The notes under the pieces were generated by a model, which did no database searches, was not told where the DNA came from, and saw only the letters and a program-made list of their open reading frames with translations. A program made the translations under genes and the position numbers. Below, one piece after another: positions 53,244 to 63,155 of a stretch of 64,000 bases of DNA; position 1 is the stretch's first letter; each line of letters opens with the position of its first letter. This DNA is from Pengzhenrongella sp031582905 (GTDB lineage Bacteria > Actinomycetota > Actinomycetes > Actinomycetales > Cellulomonadaceae), in the NCBI RefSeq assembly GCF_031582905.1, contig NZ_CP133990.1, forward strand, positions 930,001 through 994,000, given 5' to 3'.

Positions 53244-54069
53244 GCGTCACCTCCAGCGGTCGGGTCGGCGGGGTCGGTCGGCGCGGTCGGGTTCCTGCCG
53301 GCCGCGAGGCAGGCCCGCAGGTCGTCCAGCGTCAGGTGGTCACCGGGGCGGACGTCGGCGCGGTCGGCGAGCACCTCGATCGGGGGCGTCCGGGGTCGCC
53401 GAGCTCGGAGACCACGAGCACGGCCTCGTCGAACGCCTCGTCGCGCGTGTAGCCGTTGACGGTCACCAGGCACGGCAGTCCGGCGCGGGTCGCGGCGAGC
53501 AGGCCGTTGCGGGAGTCCTCCACGACGAGCGTGTCGGCCGGGTCCAGCCCGAGTCGCTCCACCGCGAGGAGGTAGATCGCCGGGTCCGGCTTCTTCGCCG
53601 GCACGACGTCGCCCGCGAACACCGGGACGCGCGCGGCGGTCTCGTCACCGACGGCGTGGGCGAGGACCGCCCGGACCGAGGGCTCGGCCGACGTGGAGGC
53701 GACCGCGACCGTCCAGCCGGCGTCGAGCGCGGCGGTGACCAGGCGCGCGATGCCCGGCCGGGCCGGGATCGCGCCGTCGGCGACGAGCGCGGTGAAGCGG
53801 GCGGTCTTGTCCCGGTGCCAGGCCGCCAGCAGGTCGGCGCGGGCGGCGTCGTCGTCGGGGATGCCGGCGGCGCGGACGAACTCGGGGTCGGCGAACAGGC
53901 TCGCCATGCGCTCCTTGCCGCCGCCGATCCGCAGCTTCTCGGCGTAGTCGTCCTCGCTCCACCGCACCGGCAGGTCGTGCGCGGCGAACGTCGCGTTGAA
54001 CGCCGGCAGGTGCCCGTAGCGCTCGGTGTCGCCCAGGACGCCGTCGCAGTCGAAGATGAGCGCGGTCAC
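53240..54069 (-). CDS. HAD-superfamily sugar phosphatase/phosphoglucomutase-like, frameshifted
   Basis: The protein of about 276 residues begins ALIFDCDGVLGDTERYGHLP (nucleophile DxD), has VAVASTSAEPSVRAVLAHA, PAKKPDPAIYLLAVERLGLD and VVEDSRNGLLAATRAGL, the motifs of the beta-phosphoglucomutase/CbbY subfamily. The last 45 residues change frame near 53390; the continuation TPPIEVLADRADVRPGDHLT is plausible. GTG 54069 overlaps the aldolase stop. In this operon it may dephosphorylate an intermediate or isomerise a sugar phosphate. Confidence 0.82.
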
Positions 54070-54925
54070 GCGGCACGCCCCGCGCTGCCGAACAGCCGGA
54101 TGTGGCTCCGCGCCATCTCCAGCACGGCGGTCCGCTGCGCGGTGAACAGCGCCGGCGGGTCCCACCTGCCGCGGGCCTCCGCCTCCTGCAGGTGGGCGAG
54201 GCTTGCCTTGAGGTAGGCCTCCTTGAGCGCGGTGGAGATGTTGACCTTCGCGCAGCCGCGGGCGATGAGGTCGGTGAACTGCTCGTCGGTCAGGCCGGTC
54301 CCGCCGTGCAGCGCCATCGGGATGCCGGTGGCCTCGACGAGGTCGGTGACCCGCTGGTGGTCGAGGGTCGGTGCGGCGGTGTACTGACCGTGCGCGTTGC
54401 CGATCGCGGGGGCGAAGCAGTCGATGCCGGTGCGGCGGATGAAGTCGACCGCGACCTCGAGCGTCTGGATGACCGGAGAGTCGTCCGAGCCGACGCCGTC
54501 CTCGACGCCCTGGATGCCCTCGATCTCGCCCTCGACGTGCGCGCCGTGCCGGCGTGCCTCGGCGACGACCTCGGTGGTCTGCCGCAGGTTCTCCGCGACG
54601 TCGAGCTCGTGCGCGTCGAACAGCACCGAGCTCCACCCACCCTCGAGGCAGTCGGTGATGACGGACCGGTCGGGGCAGTGGTCCAGGTGCAGCGCGACCG
54701 GGACCGGGACGTCGCGCACGAGCGCGGAGAAGATGCCGTAGAGGGGTCACGTCCGTACATCCGCACCGTCTTGACCGACGTCTGCAGGATGACCGGGGCG
54801 TTCTCCTCGACGGCGGCCGCCAGGACGGCCTCGATGCTGAGGTCGTTGACGACGTTGATGGCCGCGACGCCGTACCGGTCGGCCAGCGCCCGGTCGAGGA
54901 GGTCCTTCAGCGGGACGACGGGCAT
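54066..54925 (-). CDS. Class II ketose-bisphosphate aldolase, frameshifted
   Basis: Two frames give a zinc aldolase of about 286 residues. The N-terminal part is MPVVPLKDLLDRALADRYGV with NVVNDLSIEAVLAAAVEENA. After a shift near 54745 (GACCCC) come VALHLDHCPD (zinc His and catalytic Asp), AHVEGEIEGIQGVEDGVGSD, APAIGNAHGQYTAAP and ALHGGTGLTDEQF. It belongs to the FbaA/GatY family, which cleaves fructose-, tagatose- or related ketose-bisphosphates. As the first gene of the aldolase-HAD-DhaL-DhaK operon, it suggests a catabolic route through a short ketose phosphate. ATG 54925. Confidence 0.83.
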
Positions 54926-55054
54926 CCGGTCTCCCTACGCCGGTGGGCGCCAGGTCGGCGCGGGGCCGTCCGGCGGCGGGGCGTCGTCGCCCGGCGACAC
55001 CAGTGGACCCCGGCGGCGGGTCCCGGCGGCATGGGGAAAGCCCCCATCCTCCGC

Positions 55055-56299
55055 TCAGATCCACCCCCGCTCGAGGGCGTGCACCGCCGCACCGGTGCGG
55101 CTGCGGGTGCCGGTCTTGCGGATCGCGGCGCCCACGTGCTTCTCGACCGTCTTGGGTGACACGACCAGGCGACGGGCGATCTCCCGGTCCGCCAGGCCGC
55201 TCGCGACCAGGGCGAGCACCTCGGTCTCCCGGGCGGTGAGCGGGCTGGTCGCGGTGGGGCCGGCGGCCTCCACCGCCGCGACCCGAGGACCGGCGGGATG
55301 GTCGGGGGCGAGCGCGGCGAGCGGCACGTCGGTGACCGCGGCGTCGGTGATCGGCGCCGGCGGCAGGTCGGTGTAGGGCAGGTCCGCGCGCAGCAGGGTG
55401 CCCCAGCCGGGCACGTGCGCGACGTCGGCCGCACCGCCGGTCCCGGCGGCCAGGGCGTGCAGGGCGCGGCGCTCGGCGTCGTCGATCCGGTCGACCGCGT
55501 CGCGTCCGGCGCCACCGGCCCCCTCGTGCTGGATGAGCAGCCGCAGGGTGCTGCTGCGGTGCACGAGCGCGACGTGCAGGCGCGACGGCGGCTCACCGCG
55601 CGCGGCGGCACGCTCGGCGGACGCGACGAGGTCGAGGGCGGCCCGTGCGAGCGTGGCGGGGACCGGGCGCACGCGCCCGACCTCGGTCAGGGTCGTCGGC
55701 GCACGCGTGCCGGCGTCGGGCTCCTGGCCGCGGTCGCGGATGAGCCGGGCGAGCGACGGCTCACCGGACCCGGCGGTCACGATCGCGCCGGCGGCGGTCT
55801 GCGTGAGGACGTCGAGCCGGTCGATCTCGGCCGCGGTGAACCGGCGGCGCCGCCCGGCGAACGCGACGTTGACGCCGATGAGGTCCCCACGCCACCAGAT
55901 CGGCACCGCGACGACGGACCCGCGGTTGGCGGGGTGGTCGGGCGGCAGGTGACGTGACGTCAGCGCGGAGTAGTCGTCGATGACGACCGGACCGCGGTGC
56001 GCGACGGCGTGCCCGGTCGCGCCGTCCGCGAGGGAGAAGGTGTCACCGAGCCGGCACAGGATGCCGCGCTCGGCGACCTTGCTGTAGGTGCCCGCGTGGT
56101 GGTCGACCACCGAGATGCTGCCCGCGATCCCCCCGACGAGCGGCCGGCTGTGCTCGAGCAGGCTGTGCAGCGTCGGGGTCAGGCGTAGGTCGGAGTACAG
56201 GCTCGCGACCGCACGCCCGAGGCGGAACGGGCCGTCGGGCGGGTCCGGTGGGTGCGCGGAGGGTGCGTCCGTGGTGCTGCAGTCGTCGTCGACCGTCAC
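55055..56299 (-). CDS. GAF-domain LuxR-family transcriptional regulator
   Basis: The 414-residue protein has an N-terminal GAF domain (SISVVDHHAGTYSKVAERGI, then GHAVAHRGPVVIDDYSALTS, and VVAVPIWWRGDLIGVNVAFA). An alpha-helical linker follows, and the C-terminal LuxR helix-turn-helix is SPLTARETEVLALVASGLAD with SPKTVEKHVGAAIRKTGTRS. GAF-LuxR regulators commonly control oxidoreductase or aldehyde/glycerol-metabolism genes. It lies 129 bp upstream of the aldolase operon on the same strand and is its likely regulator. GTG start at 56299. Confidence 0.87.
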   Translation of the reverse strand: MTVDDDCSTTDAPSAHPPDPPDGPFRLGRAVASLYSDLRLTPTLHSLLEHSRPLVGGIAGSISVVDHHAGTYSKVAERGILCRLGDTFSLADGATGHAVAHRGPVVIDDYSALTSRHLPPDHPANRGSVVAVPIWWRGDLIGVNVAFAGRRRRFTAAEIDRLDVLTQTAAGAIVTAGSGEPSLARLIRDRGQEPDAGTRAPTTLTEVGRVRPVPATLARAALDLVASAERAAARGEPPSRLHVALVHRSSTLRLLIQHEGAGGAGRDAVDRIDDAERRALHALAAGTGGAADVAHVPGWGTLLRADLPYTDLPPAPITDAAVTDVPLAALAPDHPAGPRVAAVEAAGPTATSPLTARETEVLALVASGLADREIARRLVVSPKTVEKHVGAAIRKTGTRSRTGAAVHALERGWI

Positions 56300-56369
56300 G
56301 CGAGCGACCCTAACGTGCCGCCCGCCGTCACCGAGCGCCCGTGCGGGGGCAGCTCTCGGCGACCCGGGC

Positions 56370-57517
56370 CTACGCCCCGAGCGCCGCGTTCACCGCCGTC
56401 GCCGAGTACTCCCGCTCGACCAGCATCGCGGCCAGCCCTGCCGCCGCGGCGTCCTCACCGAGCCCGGCCAGGTGCACCGTGAGGTGCCGGGTCGCACGGG
56501 GAGGGACCGCGGGTACAGCGTCTCGCGGACGCCGGCCAGCAGCGGTGCGGAGGCGAGGGCGCCGCCGATCACCACCTCCCCGGGGTTGAGCAGGCACACC
56601 ACCGTCGCCATGACCTCGCCGATCACGCGGCCGGCCGCCTGGGTCAGGCGGTGGGCGTCGGGGTCGCCCTGGGCCAGCAGCGCGCCGACGTCCGACCCCG
56701 ATGTCGCCGGCGTGCCGAGGTCGGTCAGGGCCCGGGCCACGGCCCGCCCGGAGGCGACGGCCGCGAGGCATCCGTGGGCGCCGCACTGGCACACCGCGTC
56801 CTCGTGCCCGGCCAGCCGGACGTGCCCGATGTCCCCGGAGCCGCCGTCGACCCCCCGGTACACCCGGCCGTCGATGACGATGCCGGTGCCGATCCCGGTC
56901 GAGACCTTCACGAGGCACAGCGATCGCGAGCCGGGGTAGCCCGCGCGTTGCTCGCCGAGCGCGGCGGCGTCGGCGTCGTTGGCGACGAGGACCGGGACGC
57001 CCAGCGCGTCGTGCAGGTGGTCGGGGACCGGGTAGGCGTCCCAGCCGGGCATGATCGGCGGCTGGGACGGCCGGCCGGTGTCCGGGTCCACCGGCCCCGG
57101 GACGCTGAGGCCCATCCCGCCGACCCGCCCTGCGGCGATGCCGGCGCGCTCGAGCAGGTCGAGGGCGGTCGCGGTGATGGCCTCGAGGGTCCGCGCCGGT
57201 CCGGCCGCCACGGCCAGGTCGATGCGTCGCCGGTGCTCGATGCGTCCGGCGAGGTCCGTCACGGCGATCGTGGTGTGGGTCGTCTCGACGGTCGCGGCGA
57301 GCAGGTGTGCGTGCGCGGTGTTGAACTCCAGCCGGCGCGGCCGACGACCGCCCGTGACGCGATCCGTGCCGTTCTCCACGACGAGGCCGGCGGCGAGCAG
57401 GGCGTCGACGCGCCCGGCGACCGTCATCCGGGACAGCCCGGTGACCGCGAGGACGTCACCACGGGTGACCGCCCGCCCGCTGCGGATGAGCTCGAGGACG
57501 TCGCCCGGTCCGGGCAT
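56370..57517 (-). CDS. ROK-family transcriptional regulator, frameshifted near 3' end
   Basis: The protein of about 381 residues has an N-terminal winged helix (DVLELIRSGRAVTRGDVLAV) and a sugar-kinase-like domain with KVSTGIGTGIVIDGRVYRG, the zinc-binding CQCGAHGCLAAVASG and LNPGEVVIGGALA. The last 45 residues shift frame near 56505; the continuation HLTVHLAGLGEDAAAAGLAA to the stop at 56370 fits the family. It is divergent from the sugar ABC operon and probably represses it, with a sugar as inducer. Confidence 0.87.
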
Positions 57518-57554
57518 GGGTGGAACTCCCGTCCGAGTCGTGATCGAAAAGTGA

Positions 57555-57583
57555 TTGACCGCTATTCATCTTATGTCTAGCGT
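57555..57583 (+). promoter_or_regulatory. Promoter candidate for the sugar ABC operon
   Basis: TTGACC (57555-57560) and TAGCGT (57578-57583) are separated by 17 bp, within an unusually AT-rich patch (about 57541-57596) of the ROK/binding-protein divergent gap. The ROK operator probably overlaps it. This was assigned by eye. Confidence 0.45.
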
Positions 57584-57655
57584 CTTTGCATATCAGCCCG
57601 GGACGACGACGTCCCGAACCTGTCCGCAGCACCACCCAGCGCGAGGAGGCGCACG

Positions 57656-59065
57656 GTGAAGATACGTGGCACAGCAGTGGCGATGACGACGGTGGCGGCC
57701 CTGACCCTCACCGCCTGCACGAGCGACGACGGCGGCGGCGGCGGCACCGGCGGCGGGGACGGCACGGCGAGCGGCGACGGCCTGACGGTCTGGATCCAGG
57801 AGGATCTCCCGGACCGTGTCGCCGCGGCCCAGGCGATCGTCGACGACTACTCGGAGGCATCCGGCACCGAGATCGAGCTGGTCTCCGTCGGCGAGGACCA
57901 GTTCAGCCAGCTCATCACGTCGGCCGCCGCGGCGGGCGACCTGCCGGACGTCATCGGCGGGGTCTCGCTGCCGCAGGTGCGGACGCTGTCCACCAACGAG
58001 CTGATCGACACCGAGGCCGTCGGCGAGGTCCTCGACACGCTGGACCCCTCGACGTTCTCCGAGAAGGCCATCGAGCTCACCCGGGACGGCGACGCCCAGC
58101 TCGCCGTCCCCAGCGAGTCGTGGACCCAGATGCTCTACTACCGGACCGACCTGTTCGAGGCGGCGGGCCTGGACGCACCGACGTCCTACGACGCGATCCT
58201 CGAGGCGGCGCAGACGCTCGACGGCGACGGCATGGCGGGCTTCGTCGGGGCGACCGCACCCGGTGACGCGTTCACCGAGCAGACCTTCGAGCACGTCGCG
58301 CTCGGCAACGACTGCCAGCTGGTGGACGCCGACGGGGAGGTCCAGCTGGACTCCCCGGAGTGCGTCGCGGCGTTCAGGTTCTACGGCGACCTCGTCACCG
58401 AGTACTCGGTCCCCGGTGCGCAGGACGTCGACACCACGCGCGCGGCGTACTTCGCCGGCCAGGCCGCGATGTTCGTCTGGTCGACCTTCGTCCTGGACGA
58501 GATGGCCGGCCTGCGCGACGACGCCCTACCGACCTGCCCCGAGTGCGCCGCCAACCCCGCGTTCCTCGCCGAGAACACCGGCGTCGTGACCGCGATCGAG
58601 GGCCCCGACGGCACCACGCCGGCGCAGTTCGGCGAGATCACGTCCTGGACCATCACGGCGAGCGCGAACACCGGTCCCGCCCAGGAGTTCGTCGAGCACA
58701 TGCTCACCGACGGCTACGAGCCGTGGATCGCCTTCGCCCCCGAGGGCAAGGTCCCGGTCCGCACCGGGACCCCCGAGGAGCCGACCGTCTACTCCGACGC
58801 CTGGGCGCAGCTGCCGGTCGGGGTGGACACCAAGGCACCGCTGTCCGACTTCTACTCCCCGGAGGTGCTCGACGCGGTCGCGACCGGTCCGGAGGACCTC
58901 GCGCGGTGGGGCATCACGCAGGGTCAGGGTGACCTGCTCGGCGCGACCCAGGGCGAGAACCCGGTCGCCGAGGCGGTGAGCGAGGTGGCGAACGGCACCG
59001 ACCCGGAGCAGGCGGCGCAGAGCGCGGCCGAGGCGGTGCGCTCCATCGCGGAGTCGCTGCAGTGA
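57656..59065 (+). CDS. Sugar ABC transporter substrate-binding lipoprotein
   Basis: The 469-residue protein has a signal peptide MKIRGTAVAMTTVAALTLTA with the lipobox Cys at 21, then a Gly/Asp-rich linker. A family-1 solute-binding fold follows (LTVWIQEDLPDRVAAAQAIV, WTQMLYYRTDLFEAAGLDAP, YFAGQAAMFVWSTFVLDEMA, APEGKVPVRTGTP). It is tethered to the outer membrane face and delivers a sugar to the two permeases downstream. GTG 57656 follows GCGAGGAGGC. The ATPase is not in the window, so a shared MsiK-type ATPase may serve it. Confidence 0.92.
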   Translation: MKIRGTAVAMTTVAALTLTACTSDDGGGGGTGGGDGTASGDGLTVWIQEDLPDRVAAAQAIVDDYSEASGTEIELVSVGEDQFSQLITSAAAAGDLPDVIGGVSLPQVRTLSTNELIDTEAVGEVLDTLDPSTFSEKAIELTRDGDAQLAVPSESWTQMLYYRTDLFEAAGLDAPTSYDAILEAAQTLDGDGMAGFVGATAPGDAFTEQTFEHVALGNDCQLVDADGEVQLDSPECVAAFRFYGDLVTEYSVPGAQDVDTTRAAYFAGQAAMFVWSTFVLDEMAGLRDDALPTCPECAANPAFLAENTGVVTAIEGPDGTTPAQFGEITSWTITASANTGPAQEFVEHMLTDGYEPWIAFAPEGKVPVRTGTPEEPTVYSDAWAQLPVGVDTKAPLSDFYSPEVLDAVATGPEDLARWGITQGQGDLLGATQGENPVAEAVSEVANGTDPEQAAQSAAEAVRSIAESLQ

Positions 59066-59116
59066 CGCAGCTCGCCGGGGGTCGGGCGTCACCGGCCCGG
59101 CCCCCGCGCCCCCGAG

Positions 59117-60082
59117 GTGGTCGAGCCGGGGCCCGGTGGCCGCCGTCGACGGTCGGCCCGTTCCCGCGAGGAGTCGCGCACCGGGCTCGCGCTCATCTCC
59201 CCGACGTTCTTCATCGTCACGGTCGTCGTGGTGCTGCCGATCCTCTGGACGGTCTCGCTCGCCTTCCAGGAGGTGCGGCTGCTCAACATCCGCACCACCG
59301 GGTTCTTCGGCGCGTACACGCTCGACAACTTCACCGGGGTGCTGTCCTCACCCGGGTTCCTCCAGGCGCTGCTCACCACGGTCCTCTACTCGGTGTTCGG
59401 CACGGGCCTGGCGATCACCATCGGCCTGTGCGCCGCGCTCGCCCTGCGCCGCCCGTTCCCGGGCCGCGGCGCCGTCCGCGCGGCGATGCTGCTGCCGTAC
59501 GTGGCGCCCGTGGTGGCCGCGACGTTCGTGTGGTCGACGATGCTCAACCCGCAGTTCGGGTTCGTCAACCACATCGGCACCACGTACCTCGGCTGGGACG
59601 ACCCCGTCGCGTTCCTCTCCGCCCGCTCGACGCCCATGTCGCTGCTCGGCTGGGAGATCGAGGTCCCGACCGCGCTGGTGACGGTGATCCTCTTCGAGGC
59701 CTGGCGGTCCTTCCCGTTCGCCTTCCTGTTCCTCACCGCGCGACTGCAGGCCGTGCCCGAGACGCTCGACGAGGCCGCCCGCGTCGACGGCGCGACCCCC
59801 AGCCAGCGGTTCCGCTACATCCTGTGGCCGCAGCTCGTGCCGACCATCGCGGTGCTGTCCGTGCTGCGGTTCATCTGGACGTTCAACAACTTCGACGACA
59901 TCTACCTGCTCACCGGCGGCGGGGCCGGCACGGAGGTCGTCTCCGTGCGGGTGTTCGACTACCTCACCGCCCGCGGGGACATCGGCGCCGCCGCGGCGCA
60001 GGCCCTCGTGCTCGCGGTGATCCTCGCCGTGCTCGTCGGGATCTACCTCAAGCGCTTCGGACGGAAGGGGGACCAGGCATGA
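59117..60082 (+). CDS. Sugar ABC transporter permease (MalF-like)
   Basis: The 321-residue protein has six membrane segments beginning LALISPTFFIVTVVVVLPIL. The EAA loop DEAARVDGATPSQRFRYILW contacts the ATPase. GTG 59117 gives MVEPGPGGRRRR; the start is not certain because no strong ribosome site is visible. It follows the binding protein by 51 bp and overlaps the second permease by ATGA. Confidence 0.9.
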   Translation: MVEPGPGGRRRRSARSREESRTGLALISPTFFIVTVVVVLPILWTVSLAFQEVRLLNIRTTGFFGAYTLDNFTGVLSSPGFLQALLTTVLYSVFGTGLAITIGLCAALALRRPFPGRGAVRAAMLLPYVAPVVAATFVWSTMLNPQFGFVNHIGTTYLGWDDPVAFLSARSTPMSLLGWEIEVPTALVTVILFEAWRSFPFAFLFLTARLQAVPETLDEAARVDGATPSQRFRYILWPQLVPTIAVLSVLRFIWTFNNFDDIYLLTGGGAGTEVVSVRVFDYLTARGDIGAAAAQALVLAVILAVLVGIYLKRFGRKGDQA

Positions 60083-60945
60083 GCCGCGACGCCCTGGAGA
60101 ACCGGCTGCTGACGGTCCTGCGGCCGCTCGTCATCGCGGGGCTGCTGATCGCCGCCGTGTTCCCCTTCTACTACATGGTCGTGCTGAGCTTCCGGCCGCT
60201 GAACGCTCTCTTGCAGGACCCGGGCAAGCTCTGGGTCTCGTTCGGCGAGATCAACGTCGGGACCTACACCGACGTCCTGACCTCGGTCGCCGGCGGCGGC
60301 CAGGGGTTCATGACCTTCATCCGCAACTCGCTCGTGGTCGCCCTGGCGACCGTGGTGCTGTCGCTGCTCGTCGCCATCCCCGGCGCGTACGCGGTCAGCC
60401 GGCTGGAGTTCTTCGGACGGCGGCAGATCTCCGGGTTGTTCCTCGCGGTGTACTTCTTCCCGAGCATCCTGCTCGCGGTCCCGCTGTTCGTGTTCTTCAC
60501 CCGGATCGGGCTGCGGGGCTCCCTCGTCGGGCTGCTCGTCGTGTACGTCGCGCAGGTCGCTGCGGTGTCGATCTACATGCTCCGCAACTACTTCGACACC
60601 ATCCCGGCCTCGCTCGAGGAGGCAGCGGCCATCGACGGCTGCACCCGACTGCAGGCGATGCGCAAGATCGCCCTGCCGCTCGCGATGCCCGCGATCGTCT
60701 CCAACGGGCTGTTCATCTTCATGATCGCGTGGAACGAGTTCCTGTTCGCGCTCCTGTTCCTCGTGGAGCGGCGCGACCGGTGGACGGTCTCTCTCGGTCT
60801 GTCGCAGCTGTCCGGGAGCATCGAGGTCCCCACGACGGTGCTGATGGCCGGCTCGGTGATCCTCACCCTGCCGATCATCGTGCTGTTCTTCGCCTCCGAG
60901 CGGCTGCTGGTCGGCGGCCTGACCGCCGGCGCCGAGAAGGGCTGA
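60079..60945 (+). CDS. Sugar ABC transporter permease (MalG-like)
   Basis: The 288-residue protein has six membrane segments and the EAA motif EEAAAIDGCTRLQAMRKIAL, with MIAWNEFLFALLFL typical of the MalG group. ATG 60079 lies after GGGGGACCAGGC and overlaps the stop of the first permease. It pairs with that permease to form the channel. A 15-bp gap leads to the dehydrogenase. Confidence 0.92.
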   Translation: MSRDALENRLLTVLRPLVIAGLLIAAVFPFYYMVVLSFRPLNALLQDPGKLWVSFGEINVGTYTDVLTSVAGGGQGFMTFIRNSLVVALATVVLSLLVAIPGAYAVSRLEFFGRRQISGLFLAVYFFPSILLAVPLFVFFTRIGLRGSLVGLLVVYVAQVAAVSIYMLRNYFDTIPASLEEAAAIDGCTRLQAMRKIALPLAMPAIVSNGLFIFMIAWNEFLFALLFLVERRDRWTVSLGLSQLSGSIEVPTTVLMAGSVILTLPIIVLFFASERLLVGGLTAGAEKG

Positions 60946-60960
60946 GGAGGTCACGCCGTC

Positions 60961-62016
60961 GTGCCCCAGATCGTGCAGTTCCCCAGCCCGCACCGGGTGG
61001 ACCTCGCCGACGTCGCCCCCATGCCGCTGACCCCCGCCAGCGTGCGGGTCGCCACCTGGTACTCGGGCATCTCGGCCGGGACCGAGCTCACCGCGTACCG
61101 CGGCACCAACCCGTACCTGACCTCCTCCTGGGACTCCGGGCGACGGCTGTTCGTGCCCGGTGAGCCGAGCTTCGGCTACCCCGTGCAGGGCTGGGGCTAC
61201 TCCGAGGTGGGCCAGGTCGTCGAGGTGGCCGACGACGTCGACGCGCCCCGGGTGGGCGACGTCGTCCACGGCATCTGGGGGCACCGCAGCGACGTGGTGC
61301 TGCCCGCGGCCTCGCTCGCCTGGCGGGTGCTGCCCCCGGACGCCGACCCCGTGCTCGGCACGTTCGCACGGGTGGGGTCGGTGGCGCTGAACGCCGTCCT
61401 GGCGGCCGACGTCCGGCTCGGCGAGCAGGTCGCCGTCTTCGGGCAGGGGGTCATCGGCCTGCTCGCCACGCGCTTCGCGGCCCTGTCCGGTGCTCGGGTG
61501 CTCGCGGTCGACGCCCAGCCCACGCGGCTGGAAATCGCGCGCCGGTTCGGCGCCGCCGAGACCGTGGACGCGGCCGTGCCCGGCGGCGCGGGGGCGGCGG
61601 TCCGGGCGCTGACCGGCGGAGGCGCGGACAGCGCCGTCGAGCTGTCCGGTTCGGACCGTGCGCTGCACGAGGCGGTCCGGTCGGTCGTCGTCGAGGGCAC
61701 CGTCGCTGCGGGCGGGTTCTACCAGGGTGGTGCGGCGCACCTGCGGCTCGGCGAGGAGTTCCACCACAACCGCGTCCGCATCGTCGCCAGCCAGATCTCC
61801 GGCGTGCCCGTCGGGCTCGGCGGGCGGTGGGACCAGCCCCGGCTGGCGCGCACCGTCGTCGGGCAGCTCCTCTCCGGCGCCGTCGACGCGCCCGCCCTCG
61901 TCACGCAGGTCCCCGTCGACGCCGTCGCGTCCGCGTTCGAGCGGCTGGACCGGGGCGACCCCGACGTCCTGCAGGTCGTGCTGCGCTTCGACGCCGCCCC
62001 GGAGCGCACCCCGTGA
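60961..62016 (+). CDS. Medium-chain dehydrogenase/reductase (zinc-type alcohol dehydrogenase-like)
   Basis: The 351-residue protein has a GroES-like N-terminus (ATWYSGISAGTELTAYRGTN) and a Rossmann domain starting VAVFGQGVIGLLATRFAALS. It lacks the classic catalytic-zinc motif GHE and the four-cysteine structural zinc loop, so it is probably a non-zinc member. Similar genes accompany Gfo/Idh dehydrogenases in sugar or inositol clusters. GTG 60961 follows GAGGAGGTCACGCC. Likely role: oxidation of the imported sugar or glycoside. Confidence 0.82.
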   Translation: MPQIVQFPSPHRVDLADVAPMPLTPASVRVATWYSGISAGTELTAYRGTNPYLTSSWDSGRRLFVPGEPSFGYPVQGWGYSEVGQVVEVADDVDAPRVGDVVHGIWGHRSDVVLPAASLAWRVLPPDADPVLGTFARVGSVALNAVLAADVRLGEQVAVFGQGVIGLLATRFAALSGARVLAVDAQPTRLEIARRFGAAETVDAAVPGGAGAAVRALTGGGADSAVELSGSDRALHEAVRSVVVEGTVAAGGFYQGGAAHLRLGEEFHHNRVRIVASQISGVPVGLGGRWDQPRLARTVVGQLLSGAVDAPALVTQVPVDAVASAFERLDRGDPDVLQVVLRFDAAPERTP

Positions 62017-63155
62017 CCGCACCCGCCGCCGTGCCCGACCACCGCCCGCAGCTGCCCGGCCGAGACCCCGCTGACCGCCCCGGCGTCGGCGTCGTCGGGG
62101 CGGGCGCCATCGCCCGGACCGCGCACCTGCCGGCCTACGCGGCCTGGGGCGTGCCCGTGGTCGCCGTCGCCTCCCGCACCCCGGCCCACGCCCACGACCT
62201 CGCCGGCCGCTTCGCCATCCCGACCGTGCACGACGACGTCGCCTCCTTGCTGGCCGACCCGCGCGTCGACGTCGTCGACCTCGCCACCGGACCGGCGGGA
62301 CGGCTCGACCTGATCGAGGCCGCCGTCGCCGCGGGGAAGCACGTGCTGGCGCAGAAGCCGCTCCTCGTCGACCCGGCCGAGCTGCCGCGCCTCGAGCGGG
62401 TGCTCGCCGTGGCGGCCGGGCGCGGGGTCCGGGTCGCGGTCAACCAGAACGGCCGGTGGGCGCCGGCCTGGCGGCTCGCGACGCTGCTCGTGCGCGACGG
62501 CGCGATCGGGGACGTCGTCGGCGTGACCCACCTGCACGACAAGCCGCTGCCACCCCTGGCCGGCACCCCCTTCGACGACGTGCCGCACATGTTGCTCACC
62601 GACTACCTCGTCCACTGGCTCGACATCACCCGGTGCTGGCTCGAGGGCACCCGCGTCACGACGGTGGCCGCGTCCGACGCGCGGGTCCCCGGCCAGCCGG
62701 ACGACGCCCGCAACCCGTGGGGCGCCACCGTGCACGTCGGGTGCGACACCGGCGCGAGCGCGTCCCTGCGCGTCGTCGGCGACGCCCGCACCCGCACCGG
62801 CGGCTGCCCGTTCTGGGTCCACGGCACGCAGGGGACGCTGCGCGGCAGCGTGCTGCTCGGCTCGGACGCGCTCGAGCTCGAGCGCGGCACGACCCGGACC
62901 CGGTACGCGCTGGACGGGCAGTGGTTCACCGACGGGTTCGCCGGGACGATGGGCGAGCTCCTGTCCGCCGTCACCGACGGCCGGGAGCCGGAGCACTCCG
63001 CCGCGCACGTCTCCGCGACCGTCCGGCTGGGGCTCGCCGCACGCGACTCGGCCGAGGCCGGCGGCGCCCCGGTGCACCCCGACGGCCTCGTGCTCACCCG
63101 CCCCGGTGAGCCCGCCGGCCGCACGCCGGTGCCGTCCGAGGCGGCGACCGCATGA
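62013..63155 (+). CDS. Gfo/Idh/MocA-family oxidoreductase
   Basis: The 380-residue protein has a Rossmann NAD(P) motif VGVVGAGAIARTAHLPAYAA, DPRVDVVDLATGP and GKHVLAQKPLLVDPAEL with the conserved Lys-Pro pair. The C-terminal beta-sheet domain follows, with GVTHLHDKPLPP and HMLLTDYLVHWLDITR bearing the catalytic-type His. Such enzymes oxidise hydroxyls of free or glycosidic sugars. GTG 62013 overlaps the stop of the upstream dehydrogenase, and its own stop overlaps the glycosidase ATG, so all are one operon. Confidence 0.9.
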   Translation: MTAPAAVPDHRPQLPGRDPADRPGVGVVGAGAIARTAHLPAYAAWGVPVVAVASRTPAHAHDLAGRFAIPTVHDDVASLLADPRVDVVDLATGPAGRLDLIEAAVAAGKHVLAQKPLLVDPAELPRLERVLAVAAGRGVRVAVNQNGRWAPAWRLATLLVRDGAIGDVVGVTHLHDKPLPPLAGTPFDDVPHMLLTDYLVHWLDITRCWLEGTRVTTVAASDARVPGQPDDARNPWGATVHVGCDTGASASLRVVGDARTRTGGCPFWVHGTQGTLRGSVLLGSDALELERGTTRTRYALDGQWFTDGFAGTMGELLSAVTDGREPEHSAAHVSATVRLGLAARDSAEAGGAPVHPDGLVLTRPGEPAGRTPVPSEAATA

